Shown here: one piece after another, positions 54,528 through 63,644 of the stretch
How positions within the stretch are numbered: position 1 is the first letter of the stretch
How the letters are laid out: every line of letters starts with the position of its first letter
Source of the DNA: Paludibacter propionicigenes WB4
GTDB taxonomy: Bacteria; Bacteroidota; Bacteroidia; Bacteroidales; Paludibacteraceae
Direction: 5' to 3'
DNA: 64,000 nt
Assembly (NCBI RefSeq): GCF_000183135.1
Contig: NC_014734.1
Location: forward strand, 2,480,001 to 2,544,000
The notes under the pieces: generated by a model
What the model was told of the DNA's origin: nothing
Databases searched by the model: none
Seen by the model: only the letters and a program-made list of their open reading frames with translations
Position numbers and translations under genes: made by a program

Positions 54528-56345
54528 TCAGAGGCTTTCGTTTGCCTTAAAATGGCTATAAACTATTGAAGCCCTGCTTTTTCCAATCGCTTCCGTAAGC
54601 TCATCCAAACTGGCACTTTTAATGCGTTTTACGCTTTTGAAATGCTTTATCAGGTCATTTTTTGTTTTTTCTCCAATTCCCGTTATCGTATCGAGCTCGG
54701 AAGCTGTTTGTGACTTGCTGCGCTTGTCGCGATGGAAGCTGATAGCAAACCGGTGCACCTCGTCCTGCATCGATGCCAGAAGTTTAAAAAGTGGGTCGTT
54801 AATTTTTAGACCGATTGCTTTTGCGGGAAATCCGAAAAGAAGTTCCCGGGTATGGTGCTTGCTATCTTTAGCAAGTCCTGCAATCGGAATAGAAATTTTT
54901 AACTCATCTTCTATTACCTGTCTTATCACTTCCATTTGCCCTACGCCACCATCAGCAATGATGAGGTCGGGTAGGGGGGATTCTTCGTTTAACATTCTGC
55001 TGTATCTCCGACGAACTACTTCTTTCATCGATGCATAATCGTCCGGACCAACCACCGTCTTTATGTTATATTTTCTGTAATCTTTTTTCGATGGTTTAGC
55101 TTTCTTAAAAACGACACAGGCAGCTACTGCATCCGATCCGGAAATGTTGGAGTTGTCAAAGCATTCAATTGTTAACGGAGGTTTGTCGAGGTGCAGCGCT
55201 TCCTGAATTGTTTTCAGCAATTGAATTGCTCGCTGATCAGGATTTAGTTTTTCGGCTTGCTTGAGTTTGTCAAGTTTGTATTGACGAACATTCTGCAGAG
55301 AAAGGTCTAACAGTTTTTTTCTGTCGCCGCGTTGCGGAACTGTAACTGTTATCCCTGCTATCGGAATATCCATTTTGAACGGCACGATTATTTCTTTTGA
55401 CTTGCTTTGAAAGCGTTCACGCAATTCTACAATGGCCATTAAGAGCAAATCCTCTTTTTGCTCGTCGAGCCGTTTTTTGTACTCGATGGTGTAGCCCTGG
55501 ACGATCGATCCTTTAGCAATACGCAAAATATTTACATAGGCGGAATTTTCATTTTCATCGTATGCAAACACATCCGTATTTTCTACCACCGTGTTGGCGA
55601 TTATGGATTTCGATTTATAGCCTTCTATTAAATCGTATTTTAGTTTTAGTTGGTGCGCTTCTTCAAATTTATATTCGGATGCTAACAGTTGCATTTGCTC
55701 CAGCAGCATTTTGCTTATTTCGTTGGCGTCACCCTGAATGATCTGACGTATTTGTTCAATGTTCAGTTTATATTCTGCTTCCGTTTCTTTTCCTTCGCAC
55801 GGTCCTTTGCATTTGTGAATATGATATTGCAAGCAGACTTTGAATTTACCCGCCTGAATATTTTCTTTTGTTAGCATCCATTTACAGGTACGGATAGGGA
55901 AGAGGTCGTGCACGATTTCCAACAAAGAGTTTATGGTAAAAGTAGAACTATACGGACCGAAGTATTGCCCGCCATTTTTATAGATATTTCGCGTTTTGAA
56001 TATTCGGGGAAAAGGTTCGTTGGTAATGCAAATGCTTGGGTAGGTTTTACCGTCTTTGAGCAAAACATTGTAACGGGGCTGATATTGTTTTATCAGATTA
56101 TTCTCAAGCAACAGCGCGTCTTCTTCGGTTTCAACGACGATGTATTTTAGCGAGACAATATTTTTTACGAGCACATTAGTTTTACCCTGTTCGTGTACTT
56201 TGTTGAAGTAGGAGCTAACCCGTTTCTTTAGATTCTTAGCTTTGCCTACATAGATGATCTCGTCGTTGGCATTAAAATATTGATACACTCCCGGCTTGTC
56301 CGGTAGTGCATTTACCTGTTCTTTTAATGTATTATTCGATTTCAT
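54528..56345 (-). CDS. uvrC: Excinuclease ABC subunit C
   Basis: 605 residues. Makes both incisions in nucleotide excision repair. N-terminal GIY-YIG nuclease (KPGVYQYFNANDEIIYVGKA, near 18-37), UVR segment near 200-235, C-terminal RNase H-like nuclease with CFDNSNISGSDAV near 395 and DLIIADGGVGQMEV, then helix-hairpin-helix motifs (TITGIGEKTKNDLIKHF). Normal. The parS pair lies just upstream. Confidence 0.96.
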   Translation of the reverse strand: MKSNNTLKEQVNALPDKPGVYQYFNANDEIIYVGKAKNLKKRVSSYFNKVHEQGKTNVLVKNIVSLKYIVVETEEDALLLENNLIKQYQPRYNVLLKDGKTYPSICITNEPFPRIFKTRNIYKNGGQYFGPYSSTFTINSLLEIVHDLFPIRTCKWMLTKENIQAGKFKVCLQYHIHKCKGPCEGKETEAEYKLNIEQIRQIIQGDANEISKMLLEQMQLLASEYKFEEAHQLKLKYDLIEGYKSKSIIANTVVENTDVFAYDENENSAYVNILRIAKGSIVQGYTIEYKKRLDEQKEDLLLMAIVELRERFQSKSKEIIVPFKMDIPIAGITVTVPQRGDRKKLLDLSLQNVRQYKLDKLKQAEKLNPDQRAIQLLKTIQEALHLDKPPLTIECFDNSNISGSDAVAACVVFKKAKPSKKDYRKYNIKTVVGPDDYASMKEVVRRRYSRMLNEESPLPDLIIADGGVGQMEVIRQVIEDELKISIPIAGLAKDSKHHTRELLFGFPAKAIGLKINDPLFKLLASMQDEVHRFAISFHRDKRSKSQTASELDTITGIGEKTKNDLIKHFKSVKRIKSASLDELTEAIGKSRASIVYSHFKANESL

Positions 56346-56361
56346 GCGGTTTATTTATGGT

Positions 56362-56379
56362 TTGTTCCACGTGGAACAA
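56362..56379. promoter_or_regulatory. parS-like ParB site 1
   Basis: TTGTTCCACGTGGAACAA, a perfect 18-bp palindrome with the 16-bp core TGTTCCACGTGGAACA at 56363-56378. It differs at one position from the widely conserved parS consensus TGTTnCACGTGAAACA. ParB binding would mark the origin region. Confidence 0.8.
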
Positions 56380-56424
56380 CTTGCTTTCTTGTTTCGTTTC
56401 TTTGCTTTTTCGGTTGATTTGATT

Positions 56425-56440
56425 TGTTCCACGTGAAACA
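56425..56440. promoter_or_regulatory. parS-like ParB site 2
   Basis: TGTTCCACGTGAAACA fits the parS consensus at every base. It starts 62 bp after site 1, close to six helical turns, so both sites face the same side. No parA or parB gene is in the window. Confidence 0.88.
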
Positions 56441-56451
56441 ATTGGTTGTTT

Positions 56452-58326
56452 TTATCGTCCGAGCAGCACCAGTAATATGTTTACATCGCTCGGTGAAATG
56501 CCCGGAATGCGGCTAGCTTGTCCGATGGTTTCGGGATCTATCTTCGAAAGTTTCTGGCGTGCTTCGGTGGAAAGGGACTGAATAGTATTGTAGTCGATGC
56601 GTCCGCGAATGTTGATATGTTCCAATCGTTGGAGCTTGTCGGCAATTAATTTCTCGCGTTCTATGTAGCCTTCGTACTTGAGCAAAACCTCGGTGGCTTC
56701 GACAATTTCTTCTTTGCGGCTTCCAATCGCTTCGATTTTTTCTTTCAACGCAGGGATGGCTTCGGACAAATCTTCGATGGAAAGTTGCGGACGAAGAACC
56801 AAATCGCTCAGTTTGCATCCGTGTTTTAGTTCGGACGAATTGCGCGAAGCAAGAAATTCGTTGATGAATGCTGGCTTAATGGAGTAGTTTTTGATAAACT
56901 CGGTGAGGATGTTTTGCTTCTCAATTTTGGTATTCAGCTGTTGGAATCGGTTATTTGTTGCCAATCCTATTTCGTATCCTTTGCCGGTGAGGCGAACATC
57001 GGCATCGTCCTGACGAAGAATCAAACGATATTCGGCGCGCGAAGTGAACATGCGGTAAGGCTCATCAACTCCTTTGGTAACCAAATCGTCGATGAGAACG
57101 CCAATGTATGCTTCGTTGCGGGCGAGGGTAAATTCTTTTCCACCCATACAATTAATGTGTGCATTGATACCGGCAATGAGTCCTTGTCCGCCTGCTTCCT
57201 CGTATCCGGTGGTTCCGTTTACCTGTCCTGCAAAGAAAAGATTCTTGATTCGTTTCGTTTCCAGCGTATGTTTTAGCTGGGTGGGGTCGAAGAAATCGTA
57301 CTCGATGGCATAGCCCGGGCGGAAGAGTTGAGCATTTTCCAAACCCTGTATGGTATGTATAGCATCAATCTGAACACGGAGTGGGAGAGAAGAGGAAAAA
57401 CCATTCAAATAGTATTCCTGCGAATCGACACCCTCGGGTTCGAGAAATAACTGGTGCGAAATCTTATCGGCAAAGGTAACAATTTTGGTCTCGATGCTGG
57501 GGCAATAACGGGGCCCGATGCTCTGAATTTGTCCGTTGAACAGGGGAGAATCGGCCAAACCCTTGCGTAGTTCGTCGTGGGTGGTTTGGTTGGTGTTGGT
57601 GATCCAACAACTTTCCTGCTTCAATTCCCGTTTGGCTTCTTCCAGAAAAGAGAACTTGTGGAAGTCATTTTCTCCCTTTTGTTCGCTCATTTTGGAAAAA
57701 TCTATGCTACGTCCATCGATACGGCAGGGGGTTCCGGTCTTCATACGGTCGGTGGTGAAACCGATAGATTTGAGTTGTTCGGTAATGCCGAACGATGCCG
57801 GTTCGGAAATTCGACCTCCGACAAGTTGGTTTTTGCCAAAATGCATGAGTCCGCCAAGGAATGTGCCGGCGGTAAGCACTACGGATTTGGCACGAAAATG
57901 AACCCCAAGAGCGGAGATTAGTCCGGTGACTTCGCCGTTTTCAATCACCAGTTCTTTGACGGTGTCCTGCCAAACGTAGAGGTTAGGGATGTTGGTGATG
58001 GTGCTAATCCAGTGTTGGATGAACTGATGGCGGTCGCTCTGCGAGCGGGGACTCCACATGGCGGGTCCTTTGGAGCGATTGAGCATCCGAAATTGTATGG
58101 CGGAGCGGTCGGTAATGATACCCATCTGACCGCCGAGCGCATCAATTTCGCGCACAATTTGTCCTTTGGCTATTCCTCCCACGGCGGGGTTGCAACTCAT
58201 CTGACCTATTTTGTTCATGTCCATGGTGATGAGAAGGGTTTTTGAACCCATGTTGGCTGCTGCGCAGGCGGCTTCATTTCCGGCATGGCCTGCACCGATA
58301 ACGATTACATCGTACTTAAAATCCAT
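56452..58326 (-). CDS. mnmG: tRNA uridine-5-carboxymethylaminomethyl modification enzyme MnmG
   Basis: 624 residues, normal length. FAD protein that, with MnmE, modifies wobble uridines. FAD motif VIGAGHAGNEAACAAANMG near 9-27, SCNPAVGGIAKGQIVREIDA near 44-63, and the tRNA-binding C-terminal helical part. mnmG (gidA) lies near the origin in many bacteria, which fits the nearby parS sites. Its plus strand is clearly G-rich although the gene is on minus. Confidence 0.96.
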   Translation of the reverse strand: MDFKYDVIVIGAGHAGNEAACAAANMGSKTLLITMDMNKIGQMSCNPAVGGIAKGQIVREIDALGGQMGIITDRSAIQFRMLNRSKGPAMWSPRSQSDRHQFIQHWISTITNIPNLYVWQDTVKELVIENGEVTGLISALGVHFRAKSVVLTAGTFLGGLMHFGKNQLVGGRISEPASFGITEQLKSIGFTTDRMKTGTPCRIDGRSIDFSKMSEQKGENDFHKFSFLEEAKRELKQESCWITNTNQTTHDELRKGLADSPLFNGQIQSIGPRYCPSIETKIVTFADKISHQLFLEPEGVDSQEYYLNGFSSSLPLRVQIDAIHTIQGLENAQLFRPGYAIEYDFFDPTQLKHTLETKRIKNLFFAGQVNGTTGYEEAGGQGLIAGINAHINCMGGKEFTLARNEAYIGVLIDDLVTKGVDEPYRMFTSRAEYRLILRQDDADVRLTGKGYEIGLATNNRFQQLNTKIEKQNILTEFIKNYSIKPAFINEFLASRNSSELKHGCKLSDLVLRPQLSIEDLSEAIPALKEKIEAIGSRKEEIVEATEVLLKYEGYIEREKLIADKLQRLEHINIRGRIDYNTIQSLSTEARQKLSKIDPETIGQASRIPGISPSDVNILLVLLGR

Positions 58327-58423
58327 TATTTATAATTATCAGTTGTAAATTATCAATGTCCAATTCAGGAAAGATAGATCAGGTTTCAACGTGCACCATA
58401 TTGGAAGTTTCTTCTCTAATGTT

Positions 58424-58515
58424 CAACCCGCTACGGGGTTGGTGTCTGTTTTGTTATTTACCCCCGGTTTCGCAAGCTATACCGGGGGCTATTGACATTA
58501 AACTCCTACGGAGTT
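58424..58515. repeat. Three-hairpin dispersed element, copy 1
   Basis: Hairpin A CAACCCGCTACGGGGTTG (58424-58441), hairpin B CCCCCGGT ... ACCGGGGG (58461-58488), hairpin C AACTCCTACGGAGTT (58501-58515). The same order of hairpins, in related sequence, occurs at 62683-62766. Non-coding; the 58327-58838 gap holds no gene besides this. Confidence 0.65.
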
Positions 58516-58772
58516 TTCAACTGACGCTGATATATTCCCGTTTTACTATTCTTTCTTACATTAAGCGCCCTTATAACGTTGGGTAAATACCTAATGTTTA
58601 GGGCTGCAAAGTTATAAAATTGTAAGGATTTATGCAGTAAAGAAAATTATAATTGAATTATTTCATTGTAGTATCGATTATTTTATTTCTGTGCTTTAAA
58701 TCTTATATCTTCACATATATGTTATATAAGTCTTTGTAATATAGGTGTTTAAATTTAAATTCATTGTTTTTA

Positions 58773-58803
58773 TTGCAAAATTAGAAGTTAATGACTAGTT
58801 TTG
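58773..58803 (+). promoter_or_regulatory. Promoter of the nuclease-helicase gene
   Basis: TTG (58773-58775), 20 bp, TAGTTTTG (58796-58803). The start codon lies 35 bp downstream. Confidence 0.6.
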
Positions 58804-58838
58804 TAAAAATATAAAGATGAATCTAAACTCAACTCTAG

Positions 58839-60815
58839 ATGCTGAACTATTATTTTGGTGATACTATAGATAACTTTTTCCGAAAAAATACGGAAGAAAT
58901 AATTGGAGCAATCACTCTTTCAAATCAATTTGATTCAAATACGAATCAGAATAAATCCTGGAAGCAACAAATTGAAATTTTGAAAAAGTCACTTGTAGGA
59001 TTAGAAGGAATGATTTATTTTGAGTTCTCAATTCCTCGAATGGGTAAGCGTGTTGATTGCATTTTGATTATTCAAAATATTGTTTTTGTGATCGAATTCA
59101 AGGTTGGTGAAAAAGAATATCTGAGTGCAAACTATGATCAGGTTTGGGATTATGCTCTTGATTTAAAAAACTTCCATAAACCAAGTCACTGCGCAGTTTT
59201 GGTTCCAATTCTTTTAGCAACAGAAGCGAAAGATTTAGCCATTCAAATTATTGAAACATCACATGAAGACCAATTAATTAAGCCATTAAAAGCAAATAAA
59301 ATAAATTTTAGTGAGGTGGTTAAATATTGCCTTCTAAACCTAGCAACTAATCTAGATATTGATGGTGATGAATATATAAAAGGTAGCTATTCTCCAACTC
59401 CGACAATAATTGAAGCAGCTGTTTCGATGTATAAAAATCACTCGGTAGATGAAATAACAAGGAGGGATGCTGACGCTAAAAATTTGACAGATACTACTAA
59501 TTCTGTTTCTAAAATAATTGAATATGCGCAAGCGGAAAATAAGAAAGTTATTTGTTTTGTGACAGGTGTTCCAGGTGCTGGAAAAACACTTGTAGGATTG
59601 AATATTGCCACTAAGCATTTAGATAAAGAACAAGCCACAACAAGTGTTTTTCTATCTGGTAATGGTCCGCTTGTTGCTATTCTTCAAGAAGCCTTAACGA
59701 GAGACAAAGTTCAACAAGAAAAGGAAAAAGGAAATAGAATCACAAAGAGTTCTGCCCGTGAGGGTGTAAAAGCTTTTATTCAAATTATTCATCATTATAG
59801 AGATGCCTATTTGATTGACCCTAATGCGCCTTATGACCACGTTGCTATATTTGATGAAGCTCAACGTGCGTGGAATAAAGAACAGACAATCAATTTTATG
59901 CGAAGGAAAAAGAATCAACCTGATTTCAAGTATTCTGAGCCTGAGTATCTGATTTCTTGTCTTGACAGACATAAAGATTGGGCTGTTATTGTTTGTCTTG
60001 TTGGTGGAGGCCAGGAAATAAATACTGGTGAGGCAGGTATTTCTGAATGGCTTTATGCAATTAAAAATTCGTTTCCCCAATGGGAAGTTAGTATTTCTCC
60101 GAATTTGACAGATAGTGAATATAATGCGGTAGAAGCGATTGCAGAAGTAGAAAGCACATGTGTGGCTAAATATGATTCTAATTTACATTTATCAGTTTCA
60201 ATGCGTTCCTATCGTGCTGAAAATGTTTCACTTTTTATCAAGCAAATTTTAGATATAAATACGTTTGAAGCTAAGGAAACGTTATCAAAAATATCAAATA
60301 ATTATCCGATAGTACTAACCAGAAATGTTGAAACAGCGAAAAAATGGCTGCGAGAAAAGGCTCGAGGTTCAGAAAGATATGGAATTATTGTTTCATCTCA
60401 AGCTTACCGGTTAAAACCGCTAGCCATGGATGTTCGTGTAGAGACAGATCCTGTACATTGGTTTTTGGGTGAAAAAGATGATGTTCGTTCGTCCTATTAT
60501 TTGGAGGATGTGGCAACCGAATTTCAAGTTCAAGGATTAGAGTTGGACTGGGCATGTGTAACTTGGGATGGTGACTTTAGATATTCAGACGAAGGCTGGA
60601 AAACATATTCGTTTGTAGGAAATAGATGGCAGAATATCAATAAGGAGGAACGAAAGCTATACTTAAAAAATGCTTATAGGGTTTTATTGACACGTGCTCG
60701 TCAAGGTATGGTGATTGTTGTGCCAGAAGGAAATGAAGAAGATCATACCCGAAAGTCAGAGTATTATGATAGTACTTTTGAGTATTTAAAAGAGATAGGG
60801 ATAAAGATAATATAG
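58839..60815 (+). CDS. DUF2075-type helicase with N-terminal PD-(D/E)XK-like nuclease
   Basis: 658 residues. At 68-90 the sequence GKRVDCILIIQ ... FVIEFKVG shows Asp, then Glu-x-Lys, as in PD-(D/E)XK nucleases. An SF1-type helicase core follows: Walker A TGVPGAGKT near 241-249, Walker B VAIFDEAQRAW near 334-344, a SMRSYRAE motif near 457 and the C-terminal AYRVLLTRARQGM near 613-625. DUF2075/Schlafen-like helicases often occur in defence loci. It is a single gene with its own promoter; its codon use is AT-rich compared with the genes to its right. A defence role is plausible, not shown. Confidence 0.8.
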   Translation: MLNYYFGDTIDNFFRKNTEEIIGAITLSNQFDSNTNQNKSWKQQIEILKKSLVGLEGMIYFEFSIPRMGKRVDCILIIQNIVFVIEFKVGEKEYLSANYDQVWDYALDLKNFHKPSHCAVLVPILLATEAKDLAIQIIETSHEDQLIKPLKANKINFSEVVKYCLLNLATNLDIDGDEYIKGSYSPTPTIIEAAVSMYKNHSVDEITRRDADAKNLTDTTNSVSKIIEYAQAENKKVICFVTGVPGAGKTLVGLNIATKHLDKEQATTSVFLSGNGPLVAILQEALTRDKVQQEKEKGNRITKSSAREGVKAFIQIIHHYRDAYLIDPNAPYDHVAIFDEAQRAWNKEQTINFMRRKKNQPDFKYSEPEYLISCLDRHKDWAVIVCLVGGGQEINTGEAGISEWLYAIKNSFPQWEVSISPNLTDSEYNAVEAIAEVESTCVAKYDSNLHLSVSMRSYRAENVSLFIKQILDINTFEAKETLSKISNNYPIVLTRNVETAKKWLREKARGSERYGIIVSSQAYRLKPLAMDVRVETDPVHWFLGEKDDVRSSYYLEDVATEFQVQGLELDWACVTWDGDFRYSDEGWKTYSFVGNRWQNINKEERKLYLKNAYRVLLTRARQGMVIVVPEGNEEDHTRKSEYYDSTFEYLKEIGIKII

Positions 60816-60822
60816 CAGTGTG

Positions 60823-60892
60823 TTTTGGGGGACATTTGGGACCTTTTCGACAAAGTTGCACGCTGCACAGCGGTCGTAAGTGTCCCCAAAGT
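60823..60892. repeat. Inverted repeat before the four-helix-bundle gene
   Basis: TTTGGGGGACATTT (60824-60837) and AAGTGTCCCCAAAG (60878-60891) pair with two mismatches around about 40 bases. No T-run follows, so it is not an ordinary terminator. Confidence 0.45.
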
Positions 60893-60937
60893 CGCCAGGG
60901 AAGAATGAAATTAAGATAAAAATAAAAGCATTAAGCC

Positions 60938-61510
60938 ATGGACAAGCAGTACAATGAAGATGGTTTTATACCCAAGCATGGTGGTTACGAGCGATTGATA
61001 ACTTACCAGAAGTCGGAAATTATTTATGATGGTACGCAGTACTTTTGCAAAAAGTACTTTCAACGATTCGACCGAACGATTGACCAGATGGTGCAGGCGG
61101 CGCGTTCGGGGAAACAGAATATCGTTGAGGCTAGTATGGCTTCAGGTACATCTAAGGAAACGGAAATTAAACTGACCAATGTTGCACGGGCATCGCTTGA
61201 AGAATTGTTGATTGATTACAAGGATTTTTTGAGAACAAACAAGCTTACATATTGGGATAAAGCTCATCCGTATTACGGCAAGCTTACCGAGAAACATAAA
61301 ACTCCGAATGCTACTTACGAAATGTATAGGAAAGGCATTGAAAGTCCCGATCCTGAAGTTTCGGCCAATGTGATGATAAGTTTGATAAACGTAACTTCGT
61401 ATCTTCTGGCGCAGCAGATAAGAACACTTGAAAAAGAATTTCTGGAAGAAGGTGGATTGCGAGAACGAATGTCGCAAGCAAGGATGGAAGTGAGGAAGAA
61501 AATGAAGTAA
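60938..61510 (+). CDS. Four-helix-bundle (S23/avd-like suffix) protein
   Basis: 190 residues. It shows the four-helix pattern: YQKSEIIYDGTQYFCKKYF, RTIDQMVQAARSGKQNIVEA, then SLEELLIDYKDFLR and later helices. The GFIPKHGGYERLITYQ start and the WDKAHPYYGKL middle match the proteins called four helix bundle suffix-domain. Relatives include the S23 intervening-sequence protein and the Avd protein of diversity-generating retroelements. No reverse transcriptase or rRNA is near. Function unknown. Confidence 0.8.
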   Translation: MDKQYNEDGFIPKHGGYERLITYQKSEIIYDGTQYFCKKYFQRFDRTIDQMVQAARSGKQNIVEASMASGTSKETEIKLTNVARASLEELLIDYKDFLRTNKLTYWDKAHPYYGKLTEKHKTPNATYEMYRKGIESPDPEVSANVMISLINVTSYLLAQQIRTLEKEFLEEGGLRERMSQARMEVRKKMK

Positions 61511-61642
61511 TTAGTTACAAGCTTATAGTTCCGAGCTTGCAAAGACTGCTTATGAGGATTTGCTTTCAGAAAACAGGTTGTATTTACTTACAATAGGTAT
61601 ACCTTTGAACAATAAAAAATATTAATTCAAACAAGAATAGTT

Positions 61643-62308
61643 ATGAAAAACCGGAATTTGATTCTCTGTGTTTTGTGTGTTTTTGCTCTGGCGGGCAGTG
61701 CGCAGGAAAAGCTAAAGCGTGTAGTGGAAAAAAATAAGGTGAGTAAACTGACCGAAACGTACTATGTGCTGGACGACGAACCGAGTATAAAAGAGGGTTC
61801 GTACCAGTTGCAGGGGGCGGACAAGAAGGTCTATATTACGGGTGAGTATAAGAAAAATACGCGTGTGGGCGTGTGGACTTTCAGCAACAAGGCGGGCGAA
61901 GTGTCGCGCAGGTTTAATTTTGAAAGAGACAGCGTGGTGGAATATGTGTGGGGGCGTAACGACTCAACACGGATGCGCGTGAAAATGGCGAATGGATGGA
62001 AGCTAAAGGAAGTATCGTCGCCTCCGTTTCCGATGTACGGCGATTTGAGCTTTATTCTAAGCCGTAGCCTCACTTATCCGGAGAAAGCGAAAAATGAAGG
62101 CGTACAGGGCACTGTGGTGGTGGGTGTACGGATAGACAGAACAGGTGTGCGTGTGGGTTCGGGTGTGCGCAAGTCGGTGGACGCGGCACTTGACAAAGAA
62201 GCGCTGCGGGTGGTGAATATGATTGATGTGTGGTATCCGGCAGTGTGCGAAGGACGTAAAACGGAATGTGAGTATTTGATTTCGATACCGTTTGAGCTGA
62301 AGAAGTAG
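61643..62308 (+). CDS. Secreted TonB-C domain protein
   Basis: 221 residues. Signal peptide (1-20, ending AGSAQ). Residues 45-95 read like MORN-type units (KEGSYQLQGADKKVYITGEY, then KNTRVGVWTFSNKAG). The C-terminal TonB domain runs from LTYPEKAKNEGVQGTVVVGV to ISIPFEL. Unlike a true TonB it has no N-terminal membrane anchor or proline-rich spanning part, so it cannot couple to ExbB/ExbD in the usual way. It is G-rich on the coding strand. Confidence 0.8.
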   Translation: MKNRNLILCVLCVFALAGSAQEKLKRVVEKNKVSKLTETYYVLDDEPSIKEGSYQLQGADKKVYITGEYKKNTRVGVWTFSNKAGEVSRRFNFERDSVVEYVWGRNDSTRMRVKMANGWKLKEVSSPPFPMYGDLSFILSRSLTYPEKAKNEGVQGTVVVGVRIDRTGVRVGSGVRKSVDAALDKEALRVVNMIDVWYPAVCEGRKTECEYLISIPFELKK

Positions 62309-63021
62309 GAGAGAGAGTACCGAGGCTGTTTAAGAGAAGTTGTTGTATTTTATCGGGGCTTCCGCCCCAAACCCCACTTCATTTTTTGGCTTGACCCAAA
62401 AAACGAAGCAAAAAAGGTCAAGACTGTGCCCGCCTCACTCGAAAAACTGGCGGTCTGAAAGCTAAAATACCCAAACTCCTCCCTATGGTCTTCAAACAGT
62501 GGGTATTTCTACGCTTTCCTCCCTTGTTTTTCGGTTCACCGGACAAGGTCGATCCTCTATCAAGCTGGGTGGAATTTATAGGTTCTGTTATGAAATGTCA
62601 ATAACCGTGGGTGTAGCCCGTGGAGAGAGCAGTACCTGAATCGGAAGCCTGTATGGGGTTCAAGCTATAGTTATCGGATATTGAACCCCGTTCGGGGTTC
62701 TGATTATTATTTACCTATACCACGGGTTGCACCCACGGTTATTCACATTGAATCCTTTCAGGATTCTGAAACCTGCTTTTTAATTGACGTTGAGTTTTTT
62801 GTTATTCCGAACTTACTTTTTGATTCTTCAGAAACAACATACGACAGGAATGGACCACGGGCTCTGTTCCTGTTCTTTTTTTGGAAAAATGTGTGGTGAG
62901 TGGCTGAACAAAACGGGGTAAAAAAAGTTATAATCACAGTTGATGCGTAACAGAGCGGATGCATAAGGTGGTGGTTGAGCTACGCATAGGTCTGAACGCA
63001 CCGGATAAAAAGAAAGAGCTT
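62309..63021. other. Gene-free spacer of about 710 bp with repeat elements
   Basis: No gene is supported. 62352-62578 resembles an AT/GC-mixed dispersed sequence: CTTCCGCCCCAAACCCCACT, then GGCTTGACCCAAAAAACGAA, then AAAAAAGGTCAAGACTGTGC, a pattern I recall from intergenic DNA of other Bacteroidota. After it comes the three-hairpin element copy 2 (62601-62766). Confidence 0.5.
62601..62766. repeat. Three-hairpin dispersed element, copy 2, with inverted partner
   Basis: Hairpin A GAACCCCGTTCGGGGTTC (62683-62700), B within 62720-62742, C GAATCCTTTCAGGATTC (62750-62766). In addition, 62601-62623 is an inverted copy of 62720-62742 (21 of 23 bases match), so a larger stem of about 23 bp can form around the A hairpin. 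Confidence 0.65.
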
Positions 63022-63576
63022 ATGAATACGGCGACACAAAATCTGGAAAACGACCACGTCTATATACTCCGGTTGATTGATGTGATGGAGCGCATGGTGG
63101 TGACACTCTCGCCCGACTTATCGGGGATGGAACTGGTGGTGAAACTTATCCGGCAGTATGCGGATGGATTTCATCATGCCAAAGAAGAAAATCTGCTTTT
63201 TCCGCTGATGCTGCAAAAGGGTTTTTCGAACGAGCAGGGGCCGATATCGGTGATGCTGCAGGAGCATGTGCAGGGGCGCAACTTCGTAAAGATGATGAGC
63301 GAGGGCATTGAGCGCTACAAACAGGGAGACGACACGGCTATACCCCCAATATACCGCGCTATGCAGGGCTACATTGACCTGCTGCGGGCGCATATAGGGA
63401 AGGAAAACAATGTGCTCTTCCGCATGGCCGACCGTGTGCTGAGCGCTGCCGAACAGGAGCATTTGCTGGCCGAATTTGCGGCTCTGGAAACAGGAAGCTA
63501 CGGACAGGGAAAGATACAGCAATTTATCACCGATATAGAGGGACTGGAGACGGTTTATGGAAGAGGTGAGGAGTGA
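63022..63576 (+). CDS. Hemerythrin-domain protein
   Basis: 184 residues from MNTATQNLENDHVYILRLID; an ATG at 62959 would add 21 residues of unlike sequence, so 63022 is preferred. Iron-binding pattern: His in ENDHVYI, then FHHAKEEN, EHVQGRN and HIGKENNVLF. Hemerythrins bind oxygen or sense redox/NO through a di-iron site. No partner gene for a YtfE-type repair role is seen. Confidence 0.9.
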   Translation: MNTATQNLENDHVYILRLIDVMERMVVTLSPDLSGMELVVKLIRQYADGFHHAKEENLLFPLMLQKGFSNEQGPISVMLQEHVQGRNFVKMMSEGIERYKQGDDTAIPPIYRAMQGYIDLLRAHIGKENNVLFRMADRVLSAAEQEHLLAEFAALETGSYGQGKIQQFITDIEGLETVYGRGEE

Positions 63577-63644
63577 GAGGTAAGGAGCAAGTATAATTTG
63601 AGAACTAATATAATACAGAGAATCATTTTTAAACAGGTATATTT

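Noticed and set aside
62959-63021. Longer hemerythrin protein starting at 62959
   Set aside because: The extra residues do not resemble the family, and the ATG at 63022 begins the conserved helix.
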